DNA from: Lycium barbarum
Taxonomy: Eukaryota; Streptophyta; Magnoliopsida; Solanales; Solanaceae
Direction of reading: 5' to 3'
Length of the DNA stretch: 64,000 bases
Assembly (NCBI RefSeq): GCF_019175385.1
Contig: NC_083341.1
Location: 91,538,321-91,602,320 of the forward strand
Shown: piece after piece, positions 1 through 12,274 of the stretch
Layout of the letters: the number at the start of each line of letters is the position of its first letter
Position numbering within the stretch: position 1 is the stretch's first letter
Program-made: the position numbers and the translations under genes
Notes under the pieces: model-generated
What the model was told of the DNA's origin: nothing
What the model saw: the letters and a program-made list of their open reading frames with translations, nothing else
Databases searched by the model: none

Positions 1-1656
1 CAAAAATACCCAATCATCAACCTGAAATTCCAAGACTCGTCGGCGATTGTCTGCATAAGACTTTTGGCGACTTTGGGCTGTTACCAATCGATCTCGGATC
101 GCCTTAACTTTTTCTACCGCTTGCTGAATCAATTCAGGGCCTACTAGCTGTGTTTCCCCTACTTCGAACCATCCGATTGGGGATCTACATTTTCTTCCAT
201 ACAAAGCTTCATATGGGGCCATTTGAATGCTGGAATGGTAACTATTATTGTATGAAAATTCGATTAGCGGCAAATGATCGTCCCAACGACCACCGAAATC
301 TAGCACACATGCTCGTAGCATATCTTCCAAGGTCTGAATAGTACGCTCGGCTTGTCCATCGGTCTGCTGATGAAATGCCGTGCTAAGTTTCACTTGAGTG
401 CCTAGACCTTCTTGGAAGGACTTCCAAAACTTGGCTGTAAACTGTACTCCTCTATCTGTAATAATAGATAATGGAATACCATGAAGTCGCACAATTTCCT
501 TGAGATATAGCCTCGCATAATCCTCGGCTGAATATGTAGCCCTAACTGGGAGAAAATGGGCTGCTTTCGTCAATCTATCCACAATCACCCATATAGAATC
601 ATACCTGCCTCGAGAACGAGGTAACCCCACAATAAAATCCATGTTGATTACTTCCCATTTCCAAGTAGGGATTTCTATTGCTTGCAATAAGCCTCCTGGC
701 TTCTGATGTTCAACTTTTACTTGTTGGCAATTTGGGCACTGTGCTACAAATTCCACTATATCTCTTCTCATGCCATCCCACCAATATATTAACTTGAGAT
801 CATGATACATTTTGGTTTCACCTGGGTGAATAGAATACCGAGAACAATATGCTTCTTCTAGAATTTGTCGGCGCAATTCTGCTACATTCGACACACATAG
901 CCTGCCTCGGTATCTAAGAATTCCGTCCATAGAAACTTCAAATGAAGACTTCGCCTTTCCATGAAATGTGTCTCTGTAACGACGCAATTGAGGATCTTTA
1001 TATTGCCGTTCTTTTACTTCCATATCCAAGGACGAAATCGTGGGATCATTGATACTAATCCCCACATTATCCGAATCGATTACACTTACTCCAAGATTAG
1101 CTAGTTGGCAGAGCTCACGAACCATCTCTTTCTTTTCCCGTGGGACTTCATATAAACTACCCATTGATCGACGACTAAGCGCATCGGCTACTACATTCGC
1201 TTTTCCGGGGTGGTACAAGATTTTCACATCATAATCTTTTAACAATTCTAACCACCGCCTCTGCCGCAGGTTCAACTCCTTTTGCTTGAAAATGTATTGA
1301 AGACTTTTGTGATCTGTATAGATATCAACATGCACACCATACAAATAATGCCTCCATATTTTTAAGGAATGAATAACCGCAGCCAATTCGAGATCATGAG
1401 TTGGATAATTCTTTTCATGTTTCCGTAATTGTCTCGAAGCATATGCAATAACCTTACCATGTTGCATCAATACGCATCCTAAGCCGACACCCAAAGCATC
1501 ACAATATACCACATAGCCATCTAACCCTTCTGGAAGTGTTAAGACCGGGGCTGAGGTCAATCAGCCCTTCAACTCTTGGAAACTGCGCTCACAAGCATCA
1601 TTCCACTGAAATTTGGCTGACTTCTGGGTTAGCTTCTTCAATGGGGCTGAAATGGA
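1..1656 (-). pseudogene. gypsy 1 pol: RNase H and integrase (open to window edge)
   Basis: This is the C-terminal half of pol. RNase H would degrade the RNA template and integrase would insert the cDNA. RNase H shows [11 protein letters not shown] and the trailing [14 protein letters not shown]. Integrase follows with an H-H-C-C zinc-binding region ending in CPNC (about 720-850), then the catalytic core: first Asp in [12 protein letters not shown] (about 565-600), second Asp in SIITDRG (about 455-475), Glu in [10 protein letters not shown] (about 325-350). An in-frame TGA lies at 1561-1563, where the second gypsy copy has a sense codon. Left of it the frame stays open to base 1, about 520 codons, so this half decayed little. 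The C-terminal tail is outside the window. Confidence 0.9.
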
Positions 1657-2330
1657 TCAAAAACCCTCTACGAATCTTCTATAATATCCCGCCAAACCCA
1701 GAAAACTACGAACTTCTGTAGGCGTCGTAGGCCTTGGCCAAGTCTTCACACCTTCAATTTTCTTAGTGTGGACTCGAATGCCATCATCTGAAATAACATA
1801 GCCCAGAAATGTCACAGAATTTAGCCAAAACTCGCACTTTGAAAATTTTGTATATAACTCCCGGGCTCGAAGAATGCCAAGAACAATTCGCAAATGATCT
1901 GCATGTTCGAATTCCGTGCGAGAATACACCAGAATATCATCAATGAATACTATCACAAATAGATCCAAAAGAGGCCTGAATACATTGTTCATCAAATTCA
2001 TAAACACGGTCGGAGCATTAGTCAGCCCAAACGACATCACTCGGAACTCATAGTGGCCATATCTCGTTTTGAAGGCTGTCTTGGGAATATCCGCTTCCCT
2101 AACTCTCACTTGATGATAACCCGACCTCAAATCTATTTTAGAAAACCACTTGGCACCTTTCAATTGATCGAATAAGTCATCAATCCTTGGGAGAGGATAT
2201 TTGTTCTTTATCGTCACTTTGTTCAATTGTCTGTAATCGATACACATTCGTAGAGAACCGTCTTTCTTTCTCATGAACAAGACCGGTGCTCCCCACGGTG
2301 ATGAACTAGGCCTAATAAACCCCTTTGTGG
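1657..2330 (-). pseudogene. gypsy 1 pol: reverse transcriptase
   Basis: This is the reverse transcriptase domain that copies element RNA into cDNA. It begins at [14 protein letters not shown], followed by [19 protein letters not shown], the SFGLTNAP block and the catalytic FIDD in [11 protein letters not shown], and ends at [17 protein letters not shown] at 1657-1659 stops it exactly where RNase H should continue. The sister element has a sense codon there and equal length, so substitution, not a frameshift, made this stop. Upstream the sequence jumps straight into gag (see 2318-3149), so this RT has no protease in front of it. Confidence 0.9.
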
Positions 2331-3149
2331 TTGTTGTCGTCCCTCTAAGTTCTGGGCATGGGCTTGTATTCGGGAAATATCCATCCCTTCTTGCAAAGAG
2401 GCCGTCAAGCAATCCTTGAACAAATGTGGCCCCAAGCCACTCACAAACCTATGTACACGATCTCCCATGTCGGCCACCATAGTCGGGGCATATCTAGCCA
2501 AGGAATTAAATTGCATGCTATACTCCCGGGCACTCATATTTCCTTGCCTCAGATGTAGAAATCTATCCGCTCTAGCTCGGCAGACCTCAGGTGGCAAATA
2601 GTGACGAATAAATGCATCCACGAATTCTTGCCAAACCGGAGGAGGCGCATTCTCTCCTCTTGATAATACCCAGTTGTTGTACCATAAAACTGCCACATCC
2701 CGGAGTCTATAAGATGCCAACTCCATAGATTCGGTCTCGGAGGCATGGAAAATTTTCAATGTCCTCAACATCTCATCTATGAAACTTTGCGGGTCTTCAT
2801 CCGGCTTTGACCCGAAGAATTTCGGAGGATTTAGATTCTTAAAATCACGGGCTTTGGTGCTTGCTACCCGATCACTTGGGCCCGTATTTTGTCGTTGTGC
2901 CTGCGCGGCGACCAATTGTTTCAATAGATGTATGGCTTCGGTCATTTGTTGACCCGAAGCAACCGGTGGAGGAATTGGAGCTGGAGCTCCTCCTTGCTCT
3001 TCCACGTTAGGCGGGGTAGAAGAAGTATTAGACAAGGCCTCATTATGCAATTCGCCTTCTTCTATATTCATCGGAGGCTCTCTTTCTACCCCCCTCTTTG
3101 CCATAGTCTTGCCATTCTGGGCGGCTGTAGCCTTTCCCTTTGGCGGCAT
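2318..3149 (-). pseudogene. gypsy 1 gag, truncated at its C terminus
   Basis: This is the capsid-like Gag. The start at 3149 (MPPKGKATAAQ) matches the gag start of the second element, so I prefer it to the more upstream Met in the leader. The N terminus is rich in Pro and Glu. The retrotransposon gag domain follows, with NPPKFFGSKPDEDPQ, LASYRLRDVA, PPPVWQEFVDAF and FNSLARYAP. After [10 protein letters not shown] the sequence changes at about 2318-2335 to the RT start GFIRPSS in another frame. The zinc knuckle and protease, about 1.2 kb in the sister element, are missing. Gag and RT therefore overlap in different frames, which reflects a deletion and not programmed frameshifting. Confidence 0.88.
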
Positions 3150-3339
3150 TCTGAAATCATAGCACACTATTAGGGAGGATAAAATCTTATACACGGCTCT
3201 ATCGCACGATCTCATGAGAATAAAGATGGTCATTTTTCCTAAATGCCCTGTAGCCACTTGTTTATTGATGTGGCGCGCAACACACCATAAACAAGACTCT
3301 ACTAGACACGGCTCGTAGACACTTCCTAGGACTGAACTA

Positions 3340-3350
3340 CTCTGATACCA
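3340..3350 (-). other. primer-binding site of gypsy 1
   Basis: The minus strand reads TGGTATCAGAG, the usual plant match to the 3' end of initiator tRNA-Met. It lies 4 bases inside the 5' LTR end at 3355. The position fixes the LTR boundary and the minus orientation. Confidence 0.9.
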
Positions 3351-4041
3351 CTTTTGTCACGACCCAGCTAGGGGCCGCGACGGGTACCCGGGGCTAACCA
3401 CCGAGCACCGCTCGTTCTACTACTCATCATGCTCATTAACTACTCTTTTATCGATTTTTATACTCAAATCATAAGAAAGTCAGGTTTCATTTGTAAACAT
3501 AAATAGTTTCATATACATAAGCCCTTTAGGCTATCAAAATAATATATATATACAATTATACCAGAGTGACTTTATCCGACCACATAACCCACACTGTGTA
3601 TCTACGAGCCTCTACTGAAGTACAAAACGCATAGACGGGATAGGACCCCGTCGAGCCCAACATATACAAATATGCACAAAAGAATAATCAATCACCTCCG
3701 GAACAAAGGAGTGCTTTTAATCAGCTAAAAGCTTCTACGAGTCTGGCTCAAGCTCGCCTCCCTGTCTACCTGTGTTACACCTCGGAAATTTTTCCGTTGG
3801 TACGAAAGTGAATGAACTAGTGATGAATATGAGTGCATGATGTCCATGAGCAAGAAACGACGTTTGATGACCTTAGGCGAGATTGCAAAGGTATCCGATG
3901 TGAAATGAGAAAGTTAGCTAAGTTAAGATGAGATATAAGGTGAGCAATGCATGTGCATGGACGTGGGTGATTAAAACGAGAAGTCTAAGAAATATGGGAA
4001 GTTGCAGATTTGCAACTGCCCAGTGGTCGTAAAGTGCTAGG

Positions 4042-4278
4042 ACGGACCGTAAATTGGTATACGGTCCGTAAACTAGCAGGTCGTAAATTGGCATGCAAAA
4101 CTTCAACTTTCTGCCAGTTGAGGAAATGGCTAAATACGACCTGGAGGACGGACCGTAAAGTGATTTACGGCCCGTGAACCATGGTCGTAAATCACCATGT
4201 TGCAGCCTTAAGTTTCTGGTTCTGAATATGGTTAAAGACGACCACGAAGGATGGTCTGTAAACTGGAATACGGACCGT
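4042..4278 (+). promoter_or_regulatory. three palindrome pairs (ACGGNCCGT) in LTR
   Basis: Near-palindromes start at 4042/4061, 4148/4167 and 4251/4270. Each pair is offset by exactly 19 bp, and pairs are 106 and 103 bp apart. They sit just upstream of TTAAATAAAGG near 4330, a plausible TATA box. The role as promoter element is inference. Confidence 0.6.
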
Positions 4279-5648
4279 AAACCCCCATGGACGACCACTG
4301 TGCACTTCAGTTCAGATTTTGCAAGTCATTAAATAAAGGGACCAACACTTGTTTTATTTCATTTCAACATTACACCACTACTCTCTAAAACATCTCTCTA
4401 CATTTATTATCCAAGTTTTCAAGGATCATAAGTCATCAACAACATAAAACAAAGTGAATCAAGAGTAAGAACATCATCAAAGGTCATCCAAGTCAAGAAA
4501 TCCAAATGGAGAAAAACTAGGGTTTTGCTCAAAGTGGAGTATTATCAACTAAATCTTGTTCCTACAACTTCTAAGGTAATATTCATGATATTTATATGAT
4601 GTTTAAGATATTGGAGAGTTGAAATGCATGGATTGTAGAAAATATGGTCAACTAGGTCATGAATGATGAATAGTGACATTTTGAGGAATAGTTTGAATTG
4701 AATCACGAATGTTGTTGTGTTGTGATATGAATGTATTATAAATAGTATTGAGATCACGAACTCGACACTTTGGACGAATGAGCGAAGTTGAATGTTATGA
4801 CCATAAATATGGATGAATTAGAAGCAAATTGAGAAATCTAGATTATGTGGATAATGTGAATGACTAACGACCATTGTTATGATATTAATGAAGGTAGAAA
4901 CGCTAACATTGGAAGGAAGCGTGCAAGTGAAGAATAGTTCGACGAAAAGGTATGTAAGGCCGACCCTTCTTTCATAAGGCATGGTTCCTTGGCCAAACTC
5001 TTAAATCCTCTATATGAGTACGTTGTTTTCAATTGGTTGATATTCCGAGCTCATAAGCTCACAATCCTTGATATGTGCTACGATTGTACTACGCACCTCA
5101 TACGACGAGTAAGCCCACGATATAAAAGTAACGATAATGATAACGATAGTACCGATGATGATAATAATGATGCTAAAGGTGCCTATGGGCTATTATACTT
5201 ATATGTGTGCCTATGAAGGGCTATAATGAAACCCCGAGCTTATAACGCCGGGTAGAATATATGTATATGATTATGTATAAAGTATGTATACGATTACCAA
5301 ACGCGCGCGCACCTGTGCAGATGGTACGGATAACCCTGAAGCCTTGGTAGGGCCAGGTATGAGTAACCTTGAGCCCTAGTTGGCCAAGTATGTATGAAAC
5401 ACCAATCCTATGAGGTCGGGTATGCTATGTAAAATGCTATGTATATGAAATGACTAAGTATATAATATGAATATGAATGTGATAAGACTATGTATGAGAA
5501 TACGACTAAGGACATGTATACGAATATGAGCACGAGTATGGTACGAGTACTATTATGGAATACGGATGATGACGTAGGTGTATGAATACGTATGAAAAAT
5601 GGGAAGCCCCTATGAACGGCAAGTAATTGTAATGATGATGATGTTATG

Positions 5649-5669
5649 CCCCCCCCCCCCCCCCCCCCC
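5649..5669 (+). repeat. C homopolymer, 21 bases
   Basis: This uninterrupted C run lies inside the solo LTR, where related copies have a short C tract or none. The length may be affected by sequencing slippage. Confidence 0.85.
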
Positions 5670-6509
5670 TCCTATGCTATTTCATATGTTGTTCATGATG
5701 CTTATTTATTGATGTTGCTCATGCTTTACATACTCAGTACATTCTTCGTACTGACGTCCTTTTGTTTGTGGACGCTGCGTCATGCCCGCAGGTGCACAGG
5801 GAGACAGACTTGATCCATAGCTGCCTATTCAGAGATCACATAGAGAGCTCCATTCCTCGGAGCCATATCTTTTGGGTACTCATTCTTTTGTGTATATAAT
5901 TATGGGCATAGCGGGGTCCTGTCCCGCTAATGTGATATGTTATACTCTTAGAGGCTCGTAGACATGTGTGTGTGTGGGTAGATGTGTCTGGCCTTGTCGG
6001 CCTATGTTTTGTATATCATTTTGTCGGCCACGTTGGCACATGTACATTGATGTGGGATAGATGCCTATGATGATATAAATGTGTTGTTGTCCAAATGGGA
6101 CTAGTTGACGAATGAATGGAAATGCATGTATAATTATGTGGCTCACCTAGATATAAGCATAAGGGTAAGCTAAGAGGGTGCCCGGGTGGGCTAGCACCGG
6201 GTGCTCGTCGCGGCCCCGAGTCGGGTCGTGACAACCTGTGGGCATGAACACAGCGTCCAAAGAAAACGGACGTCAGTACGAATATTGTACTGAGTATGTA
6301 AGACAAGAATGAAATAAATATAATAGGAGGATCATGAGCCATAAGAGAAAGATATAACCTGCAAGAGTGTCATAAGCAAATACATTTTGTACATATATCA
6401 TATTTTACGTAATCATGGTACATATGTCATCACATCACATATCTCGCCATATTACATATCTCGTCACATCACATATCTCGTCGTTATCCCCCATCCAGGT
6501 AACCATCAT

Positions 6510-6665
6510 ATGCCGCCCACTAGTGGTGATCATGCCCGGCCCTCTAGGCTAGGTGTAACATCGCAGCCCGCCTTAGCGGTGAAATGCTCGGCCATCTAGG
6601 CACGGTGGAATCATATGCAGCCCGCCTTAGCGGTAACATGCCCGGCCACCTAGGCACGGTGGAAT
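6510..6665 (-). repeat. GC-rich tandem block in gypsy 1 LTR
   Basis: Three imperfect units of about 53 bp are built on CCCGGCC...TAGGC...GGTG and GCCCGCCTTAGCGGT. A related two-unit array lies at 17230-17335 in another LTR. The block occupies the same place in the LTR as unrelated tandem blocks of other families. Confidence 0.75.
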
Positions 6666-6962
6666 CTCATCATCACAAAATCAATCATAACCCATCACTA
6701 TAGCACATTTCATGAACGTATCATAATCTTATCATAGCTTGGAAATTTCATACATAACATGGGCATATTATAAGCTAGCATCATTAATCGTCTTATAAAC
6801 ATATCATGATTTAGAATTATTTCACATTTAGCATTAGGAGCACACATTAGACTTTGAAGACAACCATGGCTATGTCGGGATGACGTAAGGTCGTAAACCC
6901 TCGATTATATTATAAACGTTTATGAGTATTTTGCCTCACCTTGAAGGAAATAGTGCATAAGG

Positions 6963-9274
6963 TGTCACAACCCGACTCGGGGCCGCGACGAGCACCCGGT
7001 GCTAACCCACCCGAGCACCCTCTTAGCTTACTCTTATACTTACATCTAAGTGAGCCACATAATTATACATGCATTTCCATTCATTCGTCAACTAGTCCCA
7101 TATGGACAACCGCACATTTATATCATCATAGGCATTTATGCCACATCAATATACATGGGCCAACGTGGCCGACAAAATGATATACAAAACATAGGCCGAT
7201 AAGGCCAAACACATCTACCCACACACACACATGTCCACGAGCCTCTAAGAGTATAACATATCACATTAGCGGGACAGGACCCCGCTATGCCCATAATTAT
7301 ATACACAAAAGAATGAGTACCCAAAAGATATGGCTATGAAGGAAATGGAGCTCTCTATGAATTCTCCAAATAAGCAGCTAAGGATCAAATCTGTCTCCCT
7401 GCGCACCTGCGGGAATGACGCAGCGTCCACAAACAAAAGGACGTCAGTACGAAGAATGTACTGAGTATGTAAAGCATGATCAACATCAATATAGAAGCAT
7501 AATAGATACCATATGATGATAGCATAGGAGGGGAGACAGTAATATCATCATCATGTCGCTTACTTGCATACACCGTCGTTCGTATCCCATAATAATACTC
7601 ATACCATACTTGTGCTCATATTCGTATACATGTCCTTATTCGTATTCCTATACATAGTATTTTCACATTCATATTCATATTATATACATAGAATTTACAT
7701 AGCATACCCGACCTCATGGGATCGGTGTCTTATACATACTTGGCCAACCAAGGCTCAAGGTCATACATACCTGGCCCTACCAAGGCATCAGGGTTATCCG
7801 TACCCTCTGCAGAGGTGTGCGCGCGTTACGTAATCGTATACATACTTTATACATAATCATATACATATATCCTACCCGGCGTTATAAGCTCGGGGTATCA
7901 TTATAGCCCTTCATAGGCACATATACATATATCATAGCTCGTAAGCATCTTTAATCTCATTTTACTCTCATCATCATTTCTATCCTCATCACTATCATTA
8001 CATCTACATTATGGACTTACTCGTCAAGCGAGGAACATAGTATAATCATAGTACATATCAAGGGTCGTGAGCTTATGAGCTCGGAATGCCAACCATGTGG
8101 AGACAACATACTCATATAGAGGAATTTAGGAATTTGGCCAAGAACCATGCCTTATGAAAGAAGGGTTAGCCTTACATACCTTTCCGTCGAACTATTCTAC
8201 ACTTGCACGTTCCCTTCCAATGCTAGCGTTTATACCTTCATTAATGTCATAACAATGGCCATTAGTCATTCACATTATCCACATTATCTAGATTCCTCAA
8301 TTTGCCTCTAATCCACCCACATTCATGGTCATAACACCCATCTTCGTCCATTCGTCTAAAGTGTTTAGTTCATGATCTTAATACCATTTATAACACATTC
8401 ATATCACAACACAACAACATTCATATCTCAATTCAAACTATTTCTCAAAATGTCACTATTCATCATTCATGACCTAGTTGACCACATTTTCTACAATCCA
8501 TGTATTTTAATTCTCCAATACCTTAAACATCTTGTAAAAATCATGAATCTTACCTTAGAAGTTGTAGGAACAAGCTTTGGTTGATAATACTCTTCTTTGA
8601 GCAAAACCCTAGTTTTTCTCTATTTGGATTTCTTGACTTGGATGATCCTTGATGACTCCCTTATCCTTGATTCACTTGTCTTAATGTTATGGATGACTTA
8701 TAATCCTTGGAAACTCATATAATAAATGTAGAGAGAAGTTCTAGAGAGAAGTGGTGTAATGTTGTAAATGAAATAAGACAAGTCTTGATCCTCATATTTA
8801 ATGAATTGAAAAATCTGTGCTGGGTGAACAGTGGTCGTCCATGGAAGTTTACGGTCCGTATTTCAGTTTACGGACCGTCCCTCGTGGTCGTTTTTAAGCT
8901 TAAGCAGAACCAGAAACTTTGGCCTGCATGCATGGTGATTTACGACCATGGTTTACGTGTCGTAAATCACTTTACGGTCCGTCCACCAGGTCGTATTTTA
9001 GCCATTTCCTCAGCTAGCAGAAAGTTGAAGTTGGACATGCCAGTTTACGACGTCAAGTTTACGGACCGTATTGCACTTTACGGTCCGTATTTTGCACTAT
9101 ACGACCACTGGGCAGTTTTGCCAACTTTCAATTTTTCTCATTTCTCGACTTTTCATTCTAATCATTCTCGTCGATTTACGCACCTTGATCATGAAACATT
9201 ATACACTAACACTCCTCGCACACATCATTAGTCCATTTACTTGCGTGCCAACGGAAAATTTCCGAGGTGTAACA
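6963..9274 (-). mobile_element. solo gypsy LTR, TSD TAAGG
   Basis: It starts TGTCACAACCC and ends GTGTAACA, with TAAGG at both 6958-6962 and 9275-9279. It is the same family as 3773-6233 but inserted in the opposite orientation, in the same host LTR. The ACGGNCCGT pairs at 8851-9088 lie upstream of an AT-rich TATA-like stretch near 8795-8805. A 174-codon open frame at 8707-9231 reads through this palindromic area and resembles no known protein. Confidence 0.95.
8851..9088 (-). promoter_or_regulatory. three palindrome pairs (ACGGNCCGT) in LTR
   Basis: The 9-bp motifs start at 8851/8870, 8955/8974 and 9061/9080. The offset is again 19 bp within pairs and 104 and 106 bp between them. One motif (8955) is degenerate. 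On the minus strand the array is upstream of the TATA-like region. Confidence 0.58.
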
Positions 9275-10299
9275 TAAGGTGAGTGTTAACAACAATGACA
9301 TCATTAGCATTATGGGATCATCATATCATGAACCATCGAACCTCTATACTTTAACTCATTATCATGCTCGTATGTAATTTAGTATATTTAAGGACTCATA
9401 AGTTCCATCATATAGGAGGATCATGGAAAGTTTGAAATATTCATGCCTTTGAAGGAAGGAAGAAGCCTTACATACCTTTGACGTTTAACTAAGCTATCAC
9501 TTGTGTGTTCCCCTTTAATGCACATGTTCTACCTTCAAGAGAATTTATATCGTCATTAGCTAAGCAATTATAAGAACGGGCTTTCTAAAGCTAGGGAAAG
9601 TTGAGCAGCACTTCCTTTGTTTATACTACTTTCCCCACATTCTATATCATCTCCCAACACTCATGACAACATTCACAATATAGCAATCAACAATCATCAT
9701 TTATATACAATGACCACAATCCACCATTTCTCTCCAATTTCTCCACATTTATGGTTATAGCTTACTATCGCATTTTCTCATGTATCACACTTATTTCCAT
9801 GGCCTAAATATCATTTATAACGTATTCATAATCACAACACCCAAACATTTATGATTCAATCCAACTACCATCCAAACATGACATTATTCCCTCATTAATG
9901 ACCTATTTCCTATGTCTTTCTACAATTCAAGTATCTCAACCTTCCAATACCTTAAACAACATGGTTTAGTCATGAAACTTACCTTGTATGATGGTTGAAC
10001 AAGCCTTGAATGGAATTACTCCTCTAGCATCAAAACCCTACTTCACTTCTTTTGGGTTTTCTTGAGAGAGATGAACTTTAGCTAGGTTTCATACACTTTA
10101 TTTCATGTATTTGGTGTTATTGATCATGGATTTCCTTTAGTTTTCTTATGATGAAGAGTAGAGAGAATTCTAGAGGTTTCTAGAGAGAAATATCGCGGAA
10201 ATGAAATGAATTGAATGAGCTTAGGTCTCCTTTTAATGACTTGAAATTTAATCCGGAATGAACAGTGACTGAAGTGCACAGTGGTCGTAAACCCAGTTT

Positions 10300-10536
10300 A
10301 CGGTCCGTATTCCAGTTTACAGGCCGTATATCGTGGTCTTATTTAAGCATATCAAAACCAGAAAGGTATGCTGAGGATCATGGTGATTTACGATCGCAGT
10401 TTATGGGCCGTATTTCAATTTACGGTCCGTATTCCAAGTCGTATTTAACCATTTAAACATTTGACAGAAAGTTGAAGCTTTGTGAGTTGGAATACGGCAT
10501 GGTGGTTTACGGGCCGTATACTACTTTACGGTCCGT
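10300..10536 (-). promoter_or_regulatory. three palindrome pairs (ACGGNCCGT) in gypsy 1 LTR
   Basis: Motifs start at 10300/10319, 10403/10422 and 10509/10528: 19 bp within pairs, 103 and 106 bp between pairs. Two are mutated at one or two bases, but the spacing is unchanged. Confidence 0.58.
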
Positions 10537-10749
10537 ATTTCATTTTACGACCGACTGGGCCAAAGTGCAAACCTGCAGCTTTTCACATGTTCAAGACCCA
10601 TAAGTAGTCGTTATGGAGCATAAGTTATCCCTTATTGCAATTACTCATGGTCGTCAAACGTCATTCCCTTCTGATTAAAACATCGTATACCCATCTTCTT
10701 CGCTAGTCTATTCATTGTACATATACAGGGGATTTTTCAAGGTGTAACA

Positions 10750-12251
10750 CAATACTAGCCCGCTTCTTCTTTGGAGTCACTTCTTCCTCATCAATAAGGG
10801 TTTCATCAACAATTCTCTCATCATAAACCACCATATTGCCTTTCATCAACGTCTCTCCTCCAAATGTCTTGCCACTCCTAGTAGTGATTGCATGGCATTT
10901 ATGATCATCATCATTCTTTGGATTTGCAACCGTATCACTAGGGAGTCTACCATTTTGTCTTTGGTTGAGTGTAGCCGAGATTTGGCCAAGTTGCGATTCT
11001 AATTGCTTGATGGAAGTTGAGAGAGAAGCTACAATTTGCCCCAAGCTTTTCATTTCATCCTTTATCTCTTTGCAAAAGGAATCGGTTGACTCCACCTTTT
11101 TCAATACTCTTGATAGCATATCCTCCATTTTAGAACTAGCAGGGTCACTAATGGATGGTTGGCTTGAAATGATTTGATTCCCCTTTAGTGGGACATAAGG
11201 ATTTGAGCTCAGGTGGTTGTTGTAACGACCTTGATTGTTGTTATAACCACCTTGATTGTTGTCCCTCCAATGAGAATTCCCACTATCTTTGCTCCACCCT
11301 TGATTTCCGCTATCCTTGTTTCAACCTTGATTCCCTTCACCTTGCCGCCAAGATCCTTGATTAGGACCTTGGTAGTTCCGACTGGAACCCCCAGCTTGAT
11401 TGTTGATAAAATTAGCTTCCTTCTAACACTTGGAAGCATTTCTCATCCATAGAATCCCCTTCACAAGATCCTATCACATTTACTTGCTTGGAGCCTCCAC
11501 CCAACACATGTTTAGTGAGAAGATCCATTTGGGTAACCAACTTTGCCATGGTCTCATCTCTCTCTTCTTCTTTTTTTATTATCTCCCTAGACAAGACAAC
11601 TTTGGAAGGACCTCCTCCAACCACTTCCGTCTCCCTAGTGTGCCAAGCTTCGTTGGTCTCAGTCAATTTATCTAGGAGAGCACTCCTCACCGCATAAGAG
11701 TTTTCCATCACGGACTCACCCGCAATATTATTTGCCACCGACTTGTTGACTGTATCAAGTGACCGGTAGAATGTTTGGAGAAGAACACTATCGGGAAACC
11801 CATGCTTTGGACAACTCTTAAATTTCTTTTTTAAACGAGTCCAAGCCTCGTGTAGAGCTTCAGTTGGAAGTTGACGAAAGTTGTTGATTTTGTCACGGAG
11901 TTGTAACATCCGGGAAGGAGGGAAGAATTTCTTGAGGACTGCATGAGTCAACTCCGCCTAAGTAGTATTAGAACCGACTGGAAGATCATCCAACCATGCG
12001 GTGTCCTCACCCATGAGAGAGAACGGGAAGATCCTAAACCTAACCATCTCGGCGGAGACATTTGGATGCACATTAGTGGTGCAAACCCCAAGAAAATTCT
12101 TTAAGTGCCTATTCGGGTCATCCGTTGGTAGACCCCCAAATAAGCCTTTGGTGTTGAGCAGGTGCAACATAGTATTGTTAATAAGGAAACTTTCGTTTCC
12201 TTGAACTAGAGGTGGGCGAATAGCGGCTGCATCACCCGGCTCCACAGTCAT
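10750..12251 (-). pseudogene. Athila-like gag, broken
   Basis: The start at 12251 reads MTVEPGDAAAIRPP, then NNTMLHLLNTKGLFGGLPTD, FRIFPFSLMGEDTAWL and HAVLKKFFPPSRM, followed by the long helical gag region and, nearer the end, HAITTRSGKTFGG, a signature of Athila-type gag just before protease. An in-frame TAG separates the first two thirds (near 11958). At least two frame changes lie between 11412 and 11128, around a low-complexity stretch. Downstream coding is lost because the LTR of gypsy 1 begins at 10749. The product would have formed virus-like particles in the cytoplasm; this copy cannot. Confidence 0.85.
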
Positions 12252-12274
12252 TTCATCATCATCCGTATTATTAT

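Larger units (their letters stand above)
3773..6233 (+). mobile_element. solo gypsy LTR, TSD ACCTG
   Basis: It runs from TGTTACACC to GTCGTGACA and is flanked by ACCTG at 3768-3772 and 6234-6238, a perfect 5-bp target duplication inside the gypsy 1 LTR. There is no PBS, PPT or internal region, so it is a solo LTR left by recombination between the two LTRs of an element. It holds three ACGGNCCGT pairs (4042-4278), a run of 21 C at 5649-5669 and the CAGTAC hairpin block at 5731-5790. Confidence 0.95.
1..10749 (-). mobile_element. Ty3/gypsy retrotransposon 1 (left end beyond window)
   Basis: Read right to left, this is a 5' LTR (3355-10749, itself interrupted twice), a PBS at 3340-3350, gag, RT, RNase H and integrase running off base 1. 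The domain order RT-RNase H-IN is that of Ty3/gypsy, and the protein is closely similar to the second gypsy element at 37752-48062, which has a chromodomain. It is inserted in the gag region of an Athila-like element, whose coding sequence resumes directly after the LTR end at 10749. A deletion between gag and RT and at least two in-frame stops show that it is defective. The 3' LTR and any chromodomain would lie left of the window. Confidence 0.93.
3355..10749 (-). mobile_element. 5' LTR of gypsy 1, split by two solo LTRs
   Basis: On the plus strand it begins TGTCACGACCC next to the PBS and ends GTGTAACA at 10749. Its own sequence is 3355-3772, 6239-6962 and 9280-10749, about 2.6 kb in all, the same size as other LTRs here. 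It belongs to the family of 51306-53927 (both start with the same run of about 50 bases). It carries a three-unit GC-rich tandem block (6510-6665), the conserved hairpin block (6254-6300) and the ACGGNCCGT pairs at 10300-10536. The open frames in it are chance. Confidence 0.9.

Noticed and set aside
8707..9231. A 174-codon frame in a solo LTR
   Set aside because: It reads through the palindrome pairs and TATA region. Its repeated VYGP-like peptide only reflects the TACGGTCCG motif.
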